Of a DNA stretch of 64,000 nucleotides, positions 18,732 to 27,085 are shown one piece after another. The stretch comes from Leptolyngbyaceae cyanobacterium RM1_1_2. GTDB taxonomy: Bacteria > Cyanobacteriota > Cyanobacteriia > Phormidesmidales > Phormidesmidaceae. Both the position numbers and the translations under genes were made by a program. Position 1 is the first letter of the stretch, and each line of letters starts with the position of its first letter. The stretch lies in assembly GCA_012032345.1 (NCBI GenBank), contig JAAUQI010000012.1:33848-97847 (forward strand), written 5' to 3'. A model generated the notes under the pieces. It saw nothing but the letters and a program-made list of their open reading frames with translations. It did not search any database and was not told where the DNA came from.

Positions 18732-19281
18732 AGGCGCTGATGTCTGCCTGTTAGGTATGCCTGTACTAGAGTTAGGGTAGCATGGGGGCTGGACTAGCTC
18801 ACGCTTACGAACGACACCTTCCGGCTGAGGGAGAGGTTTACTGCAATTTTTATATTCGCAGAGGCAGAGTTCCTGTGGCTTCAGCGGGTGCTGAACCTAT
18901 AGGAAATAGCTTTGCAGATAGTTTAAGATAAGCCGCTTCGTTTCTTTTACCAATCGCTGCCGAAACGTTTTCTCCTGTGCGATATGGCTATTTCTGGTTT
19001 CGCTTTGTGCGCTACCGATGTTCTCCCTGGTGGACTTTGGCGATCGCACCGCTCAGTTTGCTCTTTGTGTCTGGGGTGAAACGAACTCATATGCAGATCC
19101 GCTATCTTAGCGCGATCGCCAGGATTGATTTTGCTGGCGTTTACGAACTGCTCAATGACTTGCTCTGGTAGCAGCCTCTGAATGTGTTTTGTGGGGAATT
19201 TATCAACATTTGACTTTTTTGGAGTAATTTCTTAAGCAACTGCTCAATTCGGCTCAGCCTAACCCTGCTACGAACGCTCAG
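18732..19281. other. Intergenic region upstream of the truncated Coq4 gene
   Basis: About 550 bases without a supported gene. A 64-codon open frame at 18977-19171 lacks homology that I recognise, has atypical composition and no Shine-Dalgarno, so I leave it out. The frame of the Coq4 fragment is open back to a TAA at 19225-19227, and the residues encoded there look plausible for a Coq4 N-terminus. GGAG at 19221-19224 could be the original ribosome site. Nothing else is evident. Confidence 0.4.
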
Positions 19282-19749
19282 GTGCAACAGTCGCTGCAAT
19301 CCCCAATTGCCAAAGGGTTTAGATCAGTCTTGGCGGGGTTAGCCATTGTCAAATCATCGGTATCGATGCTGTTTGGGGACAGTAGCCTGCAAACGATCGA
19401 TGAATTAATCTACGGACTGTTGGCTACTCCTGCCTATGGGCGGATGGCTCAACACCTAAACCAAGACCCAGCTTGTGCTGAGCTGATCTGCGATCGCTAC
19501 ATTCCGCCTGCCCACGACCTTGAAACTCTCCTCACTTACTCCTCTGACTCCCTGGGGTACATCTATGCCACTCAGATAAAAAAGATGGGCTTTGATTCTA
19601 ACCTTCATGTCGGCAGGACAGCAGAGTCTGATGCCCACTACGTCGAGTTGCGCTTAAACCAAACCCATGACCTCTGGCATGTTGTGACCGGAGAAGATAC
19701 GAGCCGGACTCATCAAAGTCTAGGCGGTAGACGAATCTCATGGCCGTAG
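19282..19749 (+). pseudogene. Coq4-family protein, C-terminally truncated
   Basis: The N-terminal two thirds resemble the Coq4 family, whose eukaryotic member organises ubiquinone synthesis; cyanobacterial homologues are usually about 220 residues and of unknown role. Here 155 residues are read from GTG 19282. The middle is intact: DLETLLTYSSDSLGYIYATQ, then the metal-binding LNQTHDLWHVVTG (HDxxH-like). Immediately after this the sequence departs from the family (EDTSRTHQSLGGRR) and stops. The usual 70-residue helical C-terminus is missing and I cannot find it in another frame downstream. Deletion or insertion after the HD motif is likely. A hairpin follows the stop. Confidence 0.7.
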
Positions 19750-19764
19750 CCATACTTCACAAAA

Positions 19765-19802
19765 GCTATTCAAAGCATTTTCTTAGAGGAGCTTTGAATA
19801 GC
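19765..19802. repeat. Perfect 12-bp inverted repeat after the Coq4 fragment
   Basis: GCTATTCAAAGC (19765-19776) and GCTTTGAATAGC (19791-19802) are exact inverse copies around a 14-base loop. No T-run follows on either strand. It may be a weak terminator or the scar of an element that truncated the Coq4 gene. Confidence 0.7.
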
Positions 19803-19885
19803 AGGTTGTTAAACGATGAACGATAAATTCTGTATGAATGTTTGCCACACTGTGGATCCTCAGGGTGTTCGCCCTGGTTTAGCGC

Positions 19886-20320
19886 TCAAGCGCGATCGCC
19901 TACCGCTTTAAAAATACTCCCATCTTGCTTAAATGCCTTGAACTCCAGTGCATTACCGCTAGGATCGAGAAAAAACATTGTCGCCTGCTCTCCGACTTCT
20001 CCCTGAAAGCGAATGTAAGGCTCAATTACAAACTCAACTCTATGCTGCTTGAGCCGTTCCGCTAAATTTCGCCAATCTGCTATTGTCAAGATCACGCCCC
20101 AGTGTCGCACAGGCACCGCATGACTATCTACCAGGTTGGTTTCTGGCCCGTCAGAATTAGCCAAACTTAGATGAGCGGTCAGCTGATGGCCAAAAAAATT
20201 AAAGTCTATCCAGGTATCGCAGCGACGACCCAGCTCACACCCTAGCACCGTTTCGTAGAAGTGCTGTGTGCGCTCTAAGTCTTGAACTGGAAATGCCAGA
20301 TGAAAAGGGCGTAAGGTCAT
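19886..20320 (-). CDS. VOC-superfamily (glyoxalase/dioxygenase-like) protein
   Basis: The 144-residue protein has the paired beta-alpha-beta-beta-beta fold of the vicinal oxygen chelate superfamily. Visible marks are [24 protein letters not shown], with a first metal His; a histidine in HWGVIL; and [15 protein letters not shown] with the terminal Glu. This His-His-Glu set would bind one metal. The substrate is unknown; dioxygenase-like small VOC proteins of this type are common in cyanobacteria. It starts at ATG 20320, 35 bases after the end of the HEAT-repeat gene on the same strand, so the two may share a transcript. Confidence 0.88.
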   Translation of the reverse strand: MTLRPFHLAFPVQDLERTQHFYETVLGCELGRRCDTWIDFNFFGHQLTAHLSLANSDGPETNLVDSHAVPVRHWGVILTIADWRNLAERLKQHRVEFVIEPYIRFQGEVGEQATMFFLDPSGNALEFKAFKQDGSIFKAVGDRA

Positions 20321-20355
20321 GGCAGATTAGAGATTTTGCAGGGCAGCGCCGAACG

Positions 20356-21111
20356 CTAGCTAAACCAGCCGTCCTGTTCGAGTTCTTCAATCGTTTGCAG
20401 GCCGCGTGTATCCCCAAGCTTCAAAAGAGCAGTCCGGGAATCTTCACGGACGCCTAGCTCTTCCTCTTCAGCAAAAGACTCGATCAGGGCGTCAATTGCG
20501 GTAGCATAAACCACGTTTGAAGGCAGCTCTTGGCAAAGTTCGCCAATCGTCCAGGCACAGTTGCTGCGAACGGCAGCAATCGGATCGCGGCGCAGCGCCT
20601 CAATCAGCGGCGGCAGCGCTTTGAGTACGGCAGCATAGCCCACACCAGCAGCCTGAGCCAGGGCGCTAGCGGCCCACAGTCGCACGGCAGAGATATCAGT
20701 TTTGAGGGCATCAATGAGTGGCTCAGTCGAGCGCTCGTCGTGACAGTTGCCCAAAGCCCAAACGATGCCTTTGCGAACATAGCCATTCCAGTCTTGGTTA
20801 AGCCGGGCAATCAAAGAAGCGATCGCCGTTTCGCCAGGATTGCGACCCAGGGCATAAGCCGCGCTGACTCTCACCAAAGGGCATGGATCGCTTAGTAAGC
20901 CAATCAGCTGAGGAATGGCCCGCTCGTCCTGCAGTTCACAAAAGGCCCGAGCCGCCAGCATCCGCTGGGGCGTTTCTGACGAAGACAGCAAGAGCAGCAT
21001 TTGGTCAGGATCATACTGCGGCCCCTGTGCTTCATCGACAGGAGCCATCCGATCTAGAGGGCTTTCTAGATCCAGGTCAGCATCTAGCGTGGTGAGGTCA
21101 TCATCATACAT
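20356..21111 (-). CDS. HEAT-repeat protein
   Basis: The 251-residue protein consists largely of HEAT repeats of about 31 residues: AIPQLIGLLSDPCPLVRVSAAYALG, AIASLIARLNQDWNGYVRKGIVWALG, STEPLIDALKTDISAVRLWAASALA and two or three further copies. An acidic N-terminus (DDDLTTLDADLDLE) precedes them. Cyanobacterial HEAT proteins include phycobilin lyases and NblB, but the lyase signature is not evident and this one has no adjacent phycobilisome gene. A scaffold role is the cautious call. The start is ATG 21111. It sits 83 bases after the end of the CCA transferase gene. Confidence 0.85.
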   Translation of the reverse strand: MYDDDLTTLDADLDLESPLDRMAPVDEAQGPQYDPDQMLLLLSSSETPQRMLAARAFCELQDERAIPQLIGLLSDPCPLVRVSAAYALGRNPGETAIASLIARLNQDWNGYVRKGIVWALGNCHDERSTEPLIDALKTDISAVRLWAASALAQAAGVGYAAVLKALPPLIEALRRDPIAAVRSNCAWTIGELCQELPSNVVYATAIDALIESFAEEEELGVREDSRTALLKLGDTRGLQTIEELEQDGWFS

Positions 21112-21193
21112 ACTGTCACTTTACAGCACGAATTTATCCTAAAGCGACCCTTTTAATCAATGAGGTTCTGCGTCAGCAGATGCAAGAGAGCCT

Positions 21194-21571
21194 TCAGTTT
21201 CTAAGTCGCTGCACCTCTAGCTGTGCCCAATCTAGGGCTTCGTCAGGATTTGTGACTTTGCCTTCGGCGTGGGCTAGCCGAATTGACTCTAGGAGCTGCC
21301 CGATATGGCGACCGGGACGCAGCTGTAGCTTTTGCATCAGCGTTCGCCCAGACACCAAGGTTGTCGGATGGGCTACCGGGTCTTGGGGCTGCAAAAACCG
21401 CTGAGTTAGAGCATAAATTTGCTCAGTTGGATATCCCAGGGCGATCGCTAACACAGACAAACTGAAAAAGCTCTGGCCTACATCTTGAAACAGCTCATAC
21501 TGCTCACGGATAGAGAGCGAGCGCGAGCGCAGCGGCGCTAGCCGGTGCTGGTTGCGCAGCGTTGCCAGCAC
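21194..21571 (-). pseudogene. CCA tRNA nucleotidyltransferase, C-terminal part in a shifted frame
   Basis: This piece (125 residues from GTG 21571) is the helical tail domain of the polymerase at 21607-22476, read in another frame. Its frame is open up to a TAA at 21656-21658, and the upstream codons (DPRRAIAETELVHLKYS) continue the protein naturally. With the N-terminal part the total is about 420 residues, the normal length for the enzyme. One inserted or deleted base between about 21607 and 21655 explains the split. It is more likely a sequencing or recent mutational frameshift than two genes. Confidence 0.75.
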
Positions 21572-21606
21572 CGCCTGCTGCTCAGCGCGGCTGTATTTTA
21601 GGTGGA

Positions 21607-22476
21607 CTAGCTCAGTTTCAGCGATCGCACGTCTGGGGTCAAAAGCTGACTGATTTTAGCCGCCTTCAGCCAGCTCCGGTGCATACCGGGCACACTTTGC
21701 TCCTTAAACCAGCCCGCTAGCAAACTGGCATAGTCAGGCCAGTCTGCCGCGAGGTCAGCATAGGCGGCGTCAATTGCCGTCACCGTTTGGAGCGAGTCGG
21801 CGGTAATCTGCGGCAGCCAGCCCTGCAGCAGCTGGTCTCGACAGCAGGCCATGAGCTGGGTTGAACCTGCTGGCTTACTCAGCAAGGCGTCAAGTTCTCC
21901 TCGCACCCGCTCAGCCGCTACCTGAGTCAGCAGCCCCGCCAGGGCGCGAATAGCGACCTGCGTCTGTGGCTCGACGGTAAAATTAAGCTGAGCGGCCTGA
22001 CGGTAGGCCCGCAGCAGCCGCAGGGGATCGGCTTTGAGGTTCTCCGCTGAGATCATTCTCAAGAGCCGCTTGTCTAAATCCTGAGCGCCCAGCAGCGGAT
22101 CGATCAGCTGCTGGGTATGGGGATGATAAGCGATCGCGTTGACGGTAAAATCTCGCCGCTGCAGATCGGTTTCTAAGGTTGGCCCCACCTGCTGGGCAAA
22201 ATCAACCGTTGCCTGAGGAAACACCACGCGGGCAATTTTGTGCTGAGCATCTAGCACCACAAAGCCTGCCTGATAGTGCTTGGCGATCCGCTGGGCCGTC
22301 TCAATTGCAGCCTCTGGCACCACAAAATCAAGATCTAGATAGTCAGCCCGTCGCTCTAGCAGCACGTCACGAACGTTGCCCCCGACCAGATAGGCCGAAG
22401 GCGGCAGCAAAGCCAGCTCAAACGGCCAGGTTTGCGGAGATAAAGCGGCAGGTAAGGCATTAACAGGCAGTGTCAA
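21607..22476 (-). CDS. cca: CCA tRNA nucleotidyltransferase / poly(A) polymerase family, catalytic part
   Basis: Nucleotidyltransferase that adds or repairs the 3' CCA of tRNAs. The 289 residues hold the catalytic core: YLVGGNVRDVLLERRADYLD, the metal-binding DLDFV, then the nucleotide-recognition segment RRDFTVNAIAYHP, and DPLRLLRAYRQAAQL. The frame ends early at 21607 in a tail (SLKLS) foreign to the family, while the rest of the protein continues in the next frame. Cyanobacteria can have one CCA enzyme or separate CC- and A-adding enzymes, so loss may or may not be tolerated. Start at ATG 22476. Divergent from ycf34. Confidence 0.85.
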   Translation of the reverse strand: MTLPVNALPAALSPQTWPFELALLPPSAYLVGGNVRDVLLERRADYLDLDFVVPEAAIETAQRIAKHYQAGFVVLDAQHKIARVVFPQATVDFAQQVGPTLETDLQRRDFTVNAIAYHPHTQQLIDPLLGAQDLDKRLLRMISAENLKADPLRLLRAYRQAAQLNFTVEPQTQVAIRALAGLLTQVAAERVRGELDALLSKPAGSTQLMACCRDQLLQGWLPQITADSLQTVTAIDAAYADLAADWPDYASLLAGWFKEQSVPGMHRSWLKAAKISQLLTPDVRSLKLS

Positions 22477-22646
22477 GGGCCAAACTCGTGAAACGGTTAG
22501 CGGGTGCCCGTGATGCGACGACAGTGACTTTCCTCACTGGCCAAAGATATCGAAGCACGGCTTTTCATTTTGCAATATTTCTAACCCCTCCTGAAAGCCT
22601 AGCTAAAAGTTGAGCTAAATTAGCAAAAAGGGTCTGGAGGGGATCT

Positions 22647-22928
22647 ATGTGTATTTGTGTTAATTGCCACTATGTCGATCGCTGCATCACCTACCACGCG
22701 GTTGAAACTCAGCACCAGCAGCCTCACCTCACCGCAACGCCTGACTTTGAGCCAGTCAATCCAACCATCAATGCCAATATTCAGCCGCCTAAGGTGCGAA
22801 TTGAAGGCGATCGCATTGTCCAAGAAAATGACTTTGGCTTTGAGTACGACGTCGTCGGCTGCGAGAGCTTCAAGCAGGAGACGGGAAAATGGGCCAAACT
22901 GCGCCCAGGGGAGCTGATCCCGACCTAG
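22647..22928 (+). CDS. ycf34: Ycf34-family iron-sulfur protein
   Basis: Small conserved protein of cyanobacteria and some plastids; the Synechocystis homologue binds an Fe-S cluster and affects photosynthetic electron transport (recalled). The 93 residues open with the family hallmark MCICVNCHYVDRCITYH, whose Cys residues are the likely cluster ligands, with another Cys late (VVGCESF). It has normal length. The ATG at 22647 follows GGAGGGGA, an excellent ribosome site. The downstream kinase gene starts within a few bases of its stop, so the two are probably co-transcribed. Confidence 0.93.
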   Translation: MCICVNCHYVDRCITYHAVETQHQQPHLTATPDFEPVNPTINANIQPPKVRIEGDRIVQENDFGFEYDVVGCESFKQETGKWAKLRPGELIPT

Positions 22929-22931
22929 GTG

Positions 22932-24722
22932 ATGACCCTATGCTTAAATCCTCACTGTCCGCAGCCTCAAAACCCTGACGCTCATCGCTACTGCCAGAGC
23001 TGTGGCCAGCCGCTGCTGCTAGGCGATCGCTATCGTGCGCTCAGACAGATTGGGCAGGGGGGCTTTGGCCGCACGCTGCTAGCCTGGGATCAGGCAGTGC
23101 AGACTCACTGCGTGATTAAACAACTGCTGCGATCGCCCGACTCCCAGCGATTTCAGCAGGAGGTTGAGCAGCTAGCCCACCTCGCTCAGCACCCCCAGAT
23201 TCCAAAACTGCTGGAGGCGCTGGAAACTTCTGAGGGTTGCTATCTGGTGCAAGAATTTATCCAGGGGCCTAACCTTGAAATCAAGCTGCAGCGCCAGGGC
23301 GTTTTTGATGAAGCTCAAATTCGGGCGCTGCTGGAGCAAATACTGTCAGTGCTGGTCTTTGTGCATCAGGCCCAGGTGATTCACCGCGATATCAAGCCCG
23401 AAAATATTCTCTATGTTGAATCTACCCATACTTACTTTCTGGTAGACTTTGGCGCGTCTAAATATGCCGATGTCGAAACCCTCAAGCAGACAGGCACAGT
23501 CATCGGCAGCGCTGGCTACGCTGCCCCTGAGCAAATGCTGGGACAGGCCGGATTTGCCAGCGATCTCTACAGCTTAGGGGTCACCTGCATTCACTTGCTC
23601 ACCGGGCAGCATCCTTTTGATTTGTACTCAATCGGCGAAGACCGCTGGGTCTGGCGACCCTATGTGCGTCAGGGCGTGAGCCTACAGCTCGGCTACATTT
23701 TAGAACGGCTGCTGAGCCGCTCTCTACAGCGTCGCTATGCCTCGGCCTCAGCCGCGATCGCAGATGTGCAGACTCTGGGAACCCGGCGTCAGAGCCAAAA
23801 TCCTCAGGGTAAAGTGCCACGTCTCCCCAAAAGCAGCCGCGAGATGGCTATACTCCCTACCGTCTCCTGGCAGTGTGTTCAGACTTTGGCGACAGCGGGC
23901 AGCATTGTCAACGCCCTCAGCATTAGCCCCGATGGCCGCGCCGTAGCCACAGGCAGCAGCGATAAGACCGTGCGTCTGTGGGACTTGCGCAATGGCGAAT
24001 TGATTCAAACCCTGGGCAGTGCTGTCCCGCTGCTGAACTCGCGCCACCGCGACTCGGTGAACGCGGTTTTATTCAGCACTGACGGTAGGAGTCTGTTTAG
24101 CGGCAGCAGCGACGGCACCGTTAAATGGTGGGATTTGGCCGACTACCGCCTGATAGCAACCCTGCCCGAGTCGGGATGGACAATCACCGCGATCGCTCTC
24201 ACACCTGACGGCAAATTCTTAGTAGGTGGGGGCGGCGAAGGCAAGCTTAAGCTTTGGGATTTGGCAACCTTCACGCTAGCGGCCACCCTCACCTCACACC
24301 AGGGCCAGATCAGCGGCTTGGCGATACAAGACAGCGCTCACCGGCTGATCAGCAGCAGCTGGGATCGAACGTTGCGATTGTGGAATCTAAAGACCGGGGC
24401 GCTACTCAAAACTCAGAGCAGTGCCCACAGTGCCGCGATCACCAGTCTGGCTCTGCGACAGATGCTTTTGGTCAGCGGCGATACAGAGGGCGTAGTTAAA
24501 CTCTGGGATCTGCAAAATGACTGGCGCAGTCGTACTCTCAAGGCCCATAGCGACAGGGTTACCTCAATTGCCCTGAGCCAGGATAGCGAATTGCTGGTAA
24601 CCGGGGGGGATGACAGCGCCCTGTTTTTTGGCACCTGCCTACAGGTAAACGAGTGGTCCAGCTCAATCACACCTGGGGCATACGGGCGATCGCCTTCACC
24701 CCAGACGGCCAGACTCTGGTGA
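22932..24722 (+). CDS. Serine/threonine protein kinase with zinc ribbon and WD40 propeller (3' frameshift)
   Basis: Hanks-type kinase fused to a WD40 propeller, a typical cyanobacterial signalling protein. Order: Cys4 zinc ribbon (CLNPHCPQP, YCQSCGQPL); kinase at about 32-290 with GQGGFGRTL, the Lys in CVIKQL, VIHRDIKPENIL, LVDFGASKY and GSAGYAAPEQ; then about six WD40 repeats ending in LWDL-type motifs (AVATGSSDKTVRLWDL). The catalytic set is complete. From about 24624 the frame turns to a non-WD tail and stops at 24722, whereas the next frame encodes the missing last blade (to 24769). I prefer ATG 22932 over GTG 22929. Confidence 0.88.
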   Translation: MTLCLNPHCPQPQNPDAHRYCQSCGQPLLLGDRYRALRQIGQGGFGRTLLAWDQAVQTHCVIKQLLRSPDSQRFQQEVEQLAHLAQHPQIPKLLEALETSEGCYLVQEFIQGPNLEIKLQRQGVFDEAQIRALLEQILSVLVFVHQAQVIHRDIKPENILYVESTHTYFLVDFGASKYADVETLKQTGTVIGSAGYAAPEQMLGQAGFASDLYSLGVTCIHLLTGQHPFDLYSIGEDRWVWRPYVRQGVSLQLGYILERLLSRSLQRRYASASAAIADVQTLGTRRQSQNPQGKVPRLPKSSREMAILPTVSWQCVQTLATAGSIVNALSISPDGRAVATGSSDKTVRLWDLRNGELIQTLGSAVPLLNSRHRDSVNAVLFSTDGRSLFSGSSDGTVKWWDLADYRLIATLPESGWTITAIALTPDGKFLVGGGGEGKLKLWDLATFTLAATLTSHQGQISGLAIQDSAHRLISSSWDRTLRLWNLKTGALLKTQSSAHSAAITSLALRQMLLVSGDTEGVVKLWDLQNDWRSRTLKAHSDRVTSIALSQDSELLVTGGDDSALFFGTCLQVNEWSSSITPGAYGRSPSPQTARLW

Positions 24723-24769
24723 GCAGCAGTGCTGACGAAACCCTAAAGATTTGGCGACGCCTGAGCTAG
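24613..24769 (+). pseudogene. Last WD40 blade of the kinase, out of frame
   Basis: In the frame one base off from the kinase, the stretch reads FWHLPTGKRVVQLNHTWG, then IRAIAFTPDGQTLVSSSADE and TLKIWRRLS, ending at a TAG at 24767-24769. That is a perfect final WD40 repeat. The frames join at six T (24624-24629); one more T would restore the full protein. It may be a sequencing slip, a mutation, or a -1 slippage site. Confidence 0.8.
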
Positions 24770-24882
24770 AGGCAGTTATTACATCCGCTTAAAATCATTC
24801 GATTCTGTCCGGGTTTCGGCTAATATAATAATCCCGAATTGGGGCAACTCAATTTTTGCTTCGCACTTTGCCACGATCGCTT

Positions 24883-25794
24883 ATGCCACTTTTTTGCCAA
24901 CCGCCGCCGCCACTAACGCCAGGCGATCGCCTCTGTGTTATTACCCCTAGCGGCGCGCTGCGAGAGTTGGAAAAATTTCAGCAAGGGATTGAAATTTGGC
25001 GATCGCGGGGCTATGAAATTGAGCTAATTTCGGGTTGTGACGCTCAGTGGGGCTATCTGGCCGGCACCGACTGCGATCGCCGTCAGCAGCTAAACAAAGC
25101 CTTACAAGATCCAGGCTGTAAGGGCATTCTCTGTGCCCGAGGAGGCTACGGCGGCACCCGGCTGCTCGAAGACTGGCAGTGGCCCAGGGTCAGCAAGTGG
25201 CTAATTGGCTTCTCAGACGCGACCAGCCTGCTGTGGAGTCTAAGTCAGACAGGTGTTGCCGGAGTTCATGGCCCGCTGCTGACGACCCTGGCCGATGAGC
25301 CAGACGGCTCGGTGAAACGGCTGTTTAACTGGTTAGAAGGGCGCTTTGTAGGGCCACTCCACGGCAGCGGCTGGGGGGGCGGCAGCGCGGAAGGCAAGCT
25401 GATGCCAGCCAACTTGACCGTAGCCACTTGCCTGTTAGGAACTACAGCAGCCCCTGCTTTAGACAACGTTATTTTGGCCTTTGAGGATGTGGCAGAAGCA
25501 CCTTACCGCATCGACCGGATGCTGACCCACTGGCGGATGATGGGTAAGTTCAAGGCTGTTAGAGGCATTGCCCTAGGCCGCTTCAGCCAGTGTGAAGCCA
25601 GAAAACAGCCCAGCTTTAGCGTTGCAGAGGTGCTGCGCGATCGCCTGGGAGACTTGGGCATTCCGGTGGTTTCAGACCTGCCTTTTGGTCACGACGGCGT
25701 CAATGCGGCTTTGCCTGTGGGAGTTGCTGCTAGACTAGACGGCGATCGAGGAACGTTGATGATTCTGCCGGATGGGTCAGGGGATGGCCCTTGA
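24883..25794 (+). CDS. Murein LD-carboxypeptidase, peptidase family S66 (LdcA-like)
   Basis: Serine peptidase that trims the terminal D-alanine from tetrapeptide stems during peptidoglycan recycling. I start at ATG 24883 (303 residues); an in-frame TTG lies at 24856. Family marks are LTPGDRLCVITPSG, ILCARGGYGGTRLL, the catalytic serine region LIGFSDATSLLW, GVHGPLLTTLADEP, and later LAFEDVAEAPYRIDRML (Glu) and PFGHDGVNAALPVG (His). This Ser-Glu-His set is complete. It stands alone after the kinase-WD40 gene. Confidence in the family is high; the exact substrate is inferred. Confidence 0.92.
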   Translation: MPLFCQPPPPLTPGDRLCVITPSGALRELEKFQQGIEIWRSRGYEIELISGCDAQWGYLAGTDCDRRQQLNKALQDPGCKGILCARGGYGGTRLLEDWQWPRVSKWLIGFSDATSLLWSLSQTGVAGVHGPLLTTLADEPDGSVKRLFNWLEGRFVGPLHGSGWGGGSAEGKLMPANLTVATCLLGTTAAPALDNVILAFEDVAEAPYRIDRMLTHWRMMGKFKAVRGIALGRFSQCEARKQPSFSVAEVLRDRLGDLGIPVVSDLPFGHDGVNAALPVGVAARLDGDRGTLMILPDGSGDGP

Positions 25795-25980
25795 TGGTAT
25801 AGCAATATTCATAATTGTGTAAACAGTTAAAGCCTTTGCTGACAATGTTTTTAAGGCTTCTGGTATACTCCATAATTATGAAAACCGCCGTAGTAGCGCT
25901 CATCAGTAGGTGAGCAGCGCCCACACCCTGCTTGATCTAAAGATTCAGGATGAAAGATTGGGCTTTCCCGGTTATTCTCC

Positions 25981-26790
25981 TTGCTCAGATTTAGCACCTT
26001 GACTGGGCTGGCGGTGCTGGCCCTATATCTTATCTTTGAAAACCGCCTACAATCAAGACGTAAGCCTTCGCTAGCAGCGCCTGTGGTTCCCTTACATGAC
26101 GATAATCCGACTCGTAGCAAGCCGTATGTTACCTACGCTCTGATCGGTCTCAACATCGCCGTTTTTTTGTTTGAGATCGGCCTGTCGCCTCAGGGTCTAG
26201 AACTCTTTTTTGACCGCTGGGCTGTGGTGCCCGCCCAGCTTACCGCCAGCTTTCAAGGGGCAGGCTTCAGTGCTGGTCAAGAGTGGCTAACGCTGATTTC
26301 GTCCCAGTTTCTGCACGGGGGCTTTTTGCACCTAGGCGGCAACATGCTCTACCTCTGGGTATTCGGCAACAATATCGAAGACCGTCTGGGCAAAATTAAA
26401 TTTATTATTTTTTATCTGGGCTGTGGTGTTTTGGCGGCGCTGACCCAGTGGTTTTTTGAACCCGGTTCACCTGTGCCGACGGTCGGGGCCAGCGGAGCGA
26501 TCGCCGGGGTGATGGGCGCTTACATCCTCAAATTTCCTAAGGCTCGCATTTTAACCCTGATTCCCCTCTTCGTTTTTATTACCACCATTCGTATCCCGGC
26601 CCTGTTCTTTTTGGGCTTTTGGTTCGTGCAGCAGGCTCTCTACGGCATTGCCAGTCTGGGGGCCGAGGCTCAAATGGGAACAGGCGGCGTTGCTTACTGG
26701 GCGCACGCGGGCGGTTTTATCTTTGGCATCGTGCTGGGGCCGCTGCTGGGTTTGCTTGCAGAAACAGATCCTCCCTCGCCGTATCGATAA
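25981..26790 (+). CDS. Rhomboid-family intramembrane serine protease
   Basis: Membrane protease that cleaves transmembrane substrates within the bilayer. The 269 residues show an N-terminal helix (about 4-22), a basic linker, then six or more helices. Catalytic marks are VGASGAIAGVMGAY (serine in GxSG) and YWAHAGGFIFG (histidine), with LHLGGNMLYLWVFG from the conserved L2/TM2 region and the long loop before it. The start is TTG at 25981, with no strong ribosome site; the true N-terminus could differ. The 186-base gap upstream contains a repeated CATAATT and a 7-bp AAGCCTT/AAGGCTT stem. Confidence 0.9.
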   Translation: MLRFSTLTGLAVLALYLIFENRLQSRRKPSLAAPVVPLHDDNPTRSKPYVTYALIGLNIAVFLFEIGLSPQGLELFFDRWAVVPAQLTASFQGAGFSAGQEWLTLISSQFLHGGFLHLGGNMLYLWVFGNNIEDRLGKIKFIIFYLGCGVLAALTQWFFEPGSPVPTVGASGAIAGVMGAYILKFPKARILTLIPLFVFITTIRIPALFFLGFWFVQQALYGIASLGAEAQMGTGGVAYWAHAGGFIFGIVLGPLLGLLAETDPPSPYR

Positions 26791-26964
26791 TTCGGCCTGT
26801 AAACGCTCACAAACAAGCGATCGCTCACTAACACAGCGTTTTTAACCATGCAGGAATGGTTTTGCCTGATTCCAGGAGTTAGCTAGTCAATGAGAAACAT
26901 TTATTATGGCAATGCATCTGACAAACGAAAAATTGCTATGAATGTCAATTTTTTGTAATATTGC

Positions 26965-26982
26965 TTTACATTGTTTGACCCA
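26965..26982 (+). promoter_or_regulatory. HLR1-like motif upstream of ocp
   Basis: TTTACATT, a 2-base spacer, and TTGACCCA match the high-light regulatory 1 consensus (two copies of KTTACAWW two bases apart) at about 13 of 16 positions; the first copy is perfect. RpaB, the response regulator partner of NblS, binds HLR1. It lies about 104 bases before the ocp ATG. No clear -10 box is positioned after it, so the match is tentative. Confidence 0.4.
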
Positions 26983-27085
26983 GACAGCGAACAATCAGCC
27001 CGAGTTTAATCTGAGGCGATGCCCGAGAGCTTTTGCTCCAGATAGCTCAGTCTATTAGGTTTGATAATTTTTTTGAGGAATTCTC

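Noticed and set aside
18977..19171. 64-codon open frame upstream of the Coq4 fragment
   Set aside because: No recognisable motif, unusual aromatic and Arg/Cys-rich composition, no ribosome site.
22522..22539. CAGTGA/TCACTG inverted repeat between cca and ycf34 as an operator
   Set aside because: Only 6 bp with a 6-base spacer and no regulator nearby; chance is likely.
25800..25890. CATAATT repeats and AAGCCTT/AAGGCTT stem before the rhomboid gene as a mobile-element end
   Set aside because: The repeats are short and AT-rich, with no terminal symmetry or target duplication.
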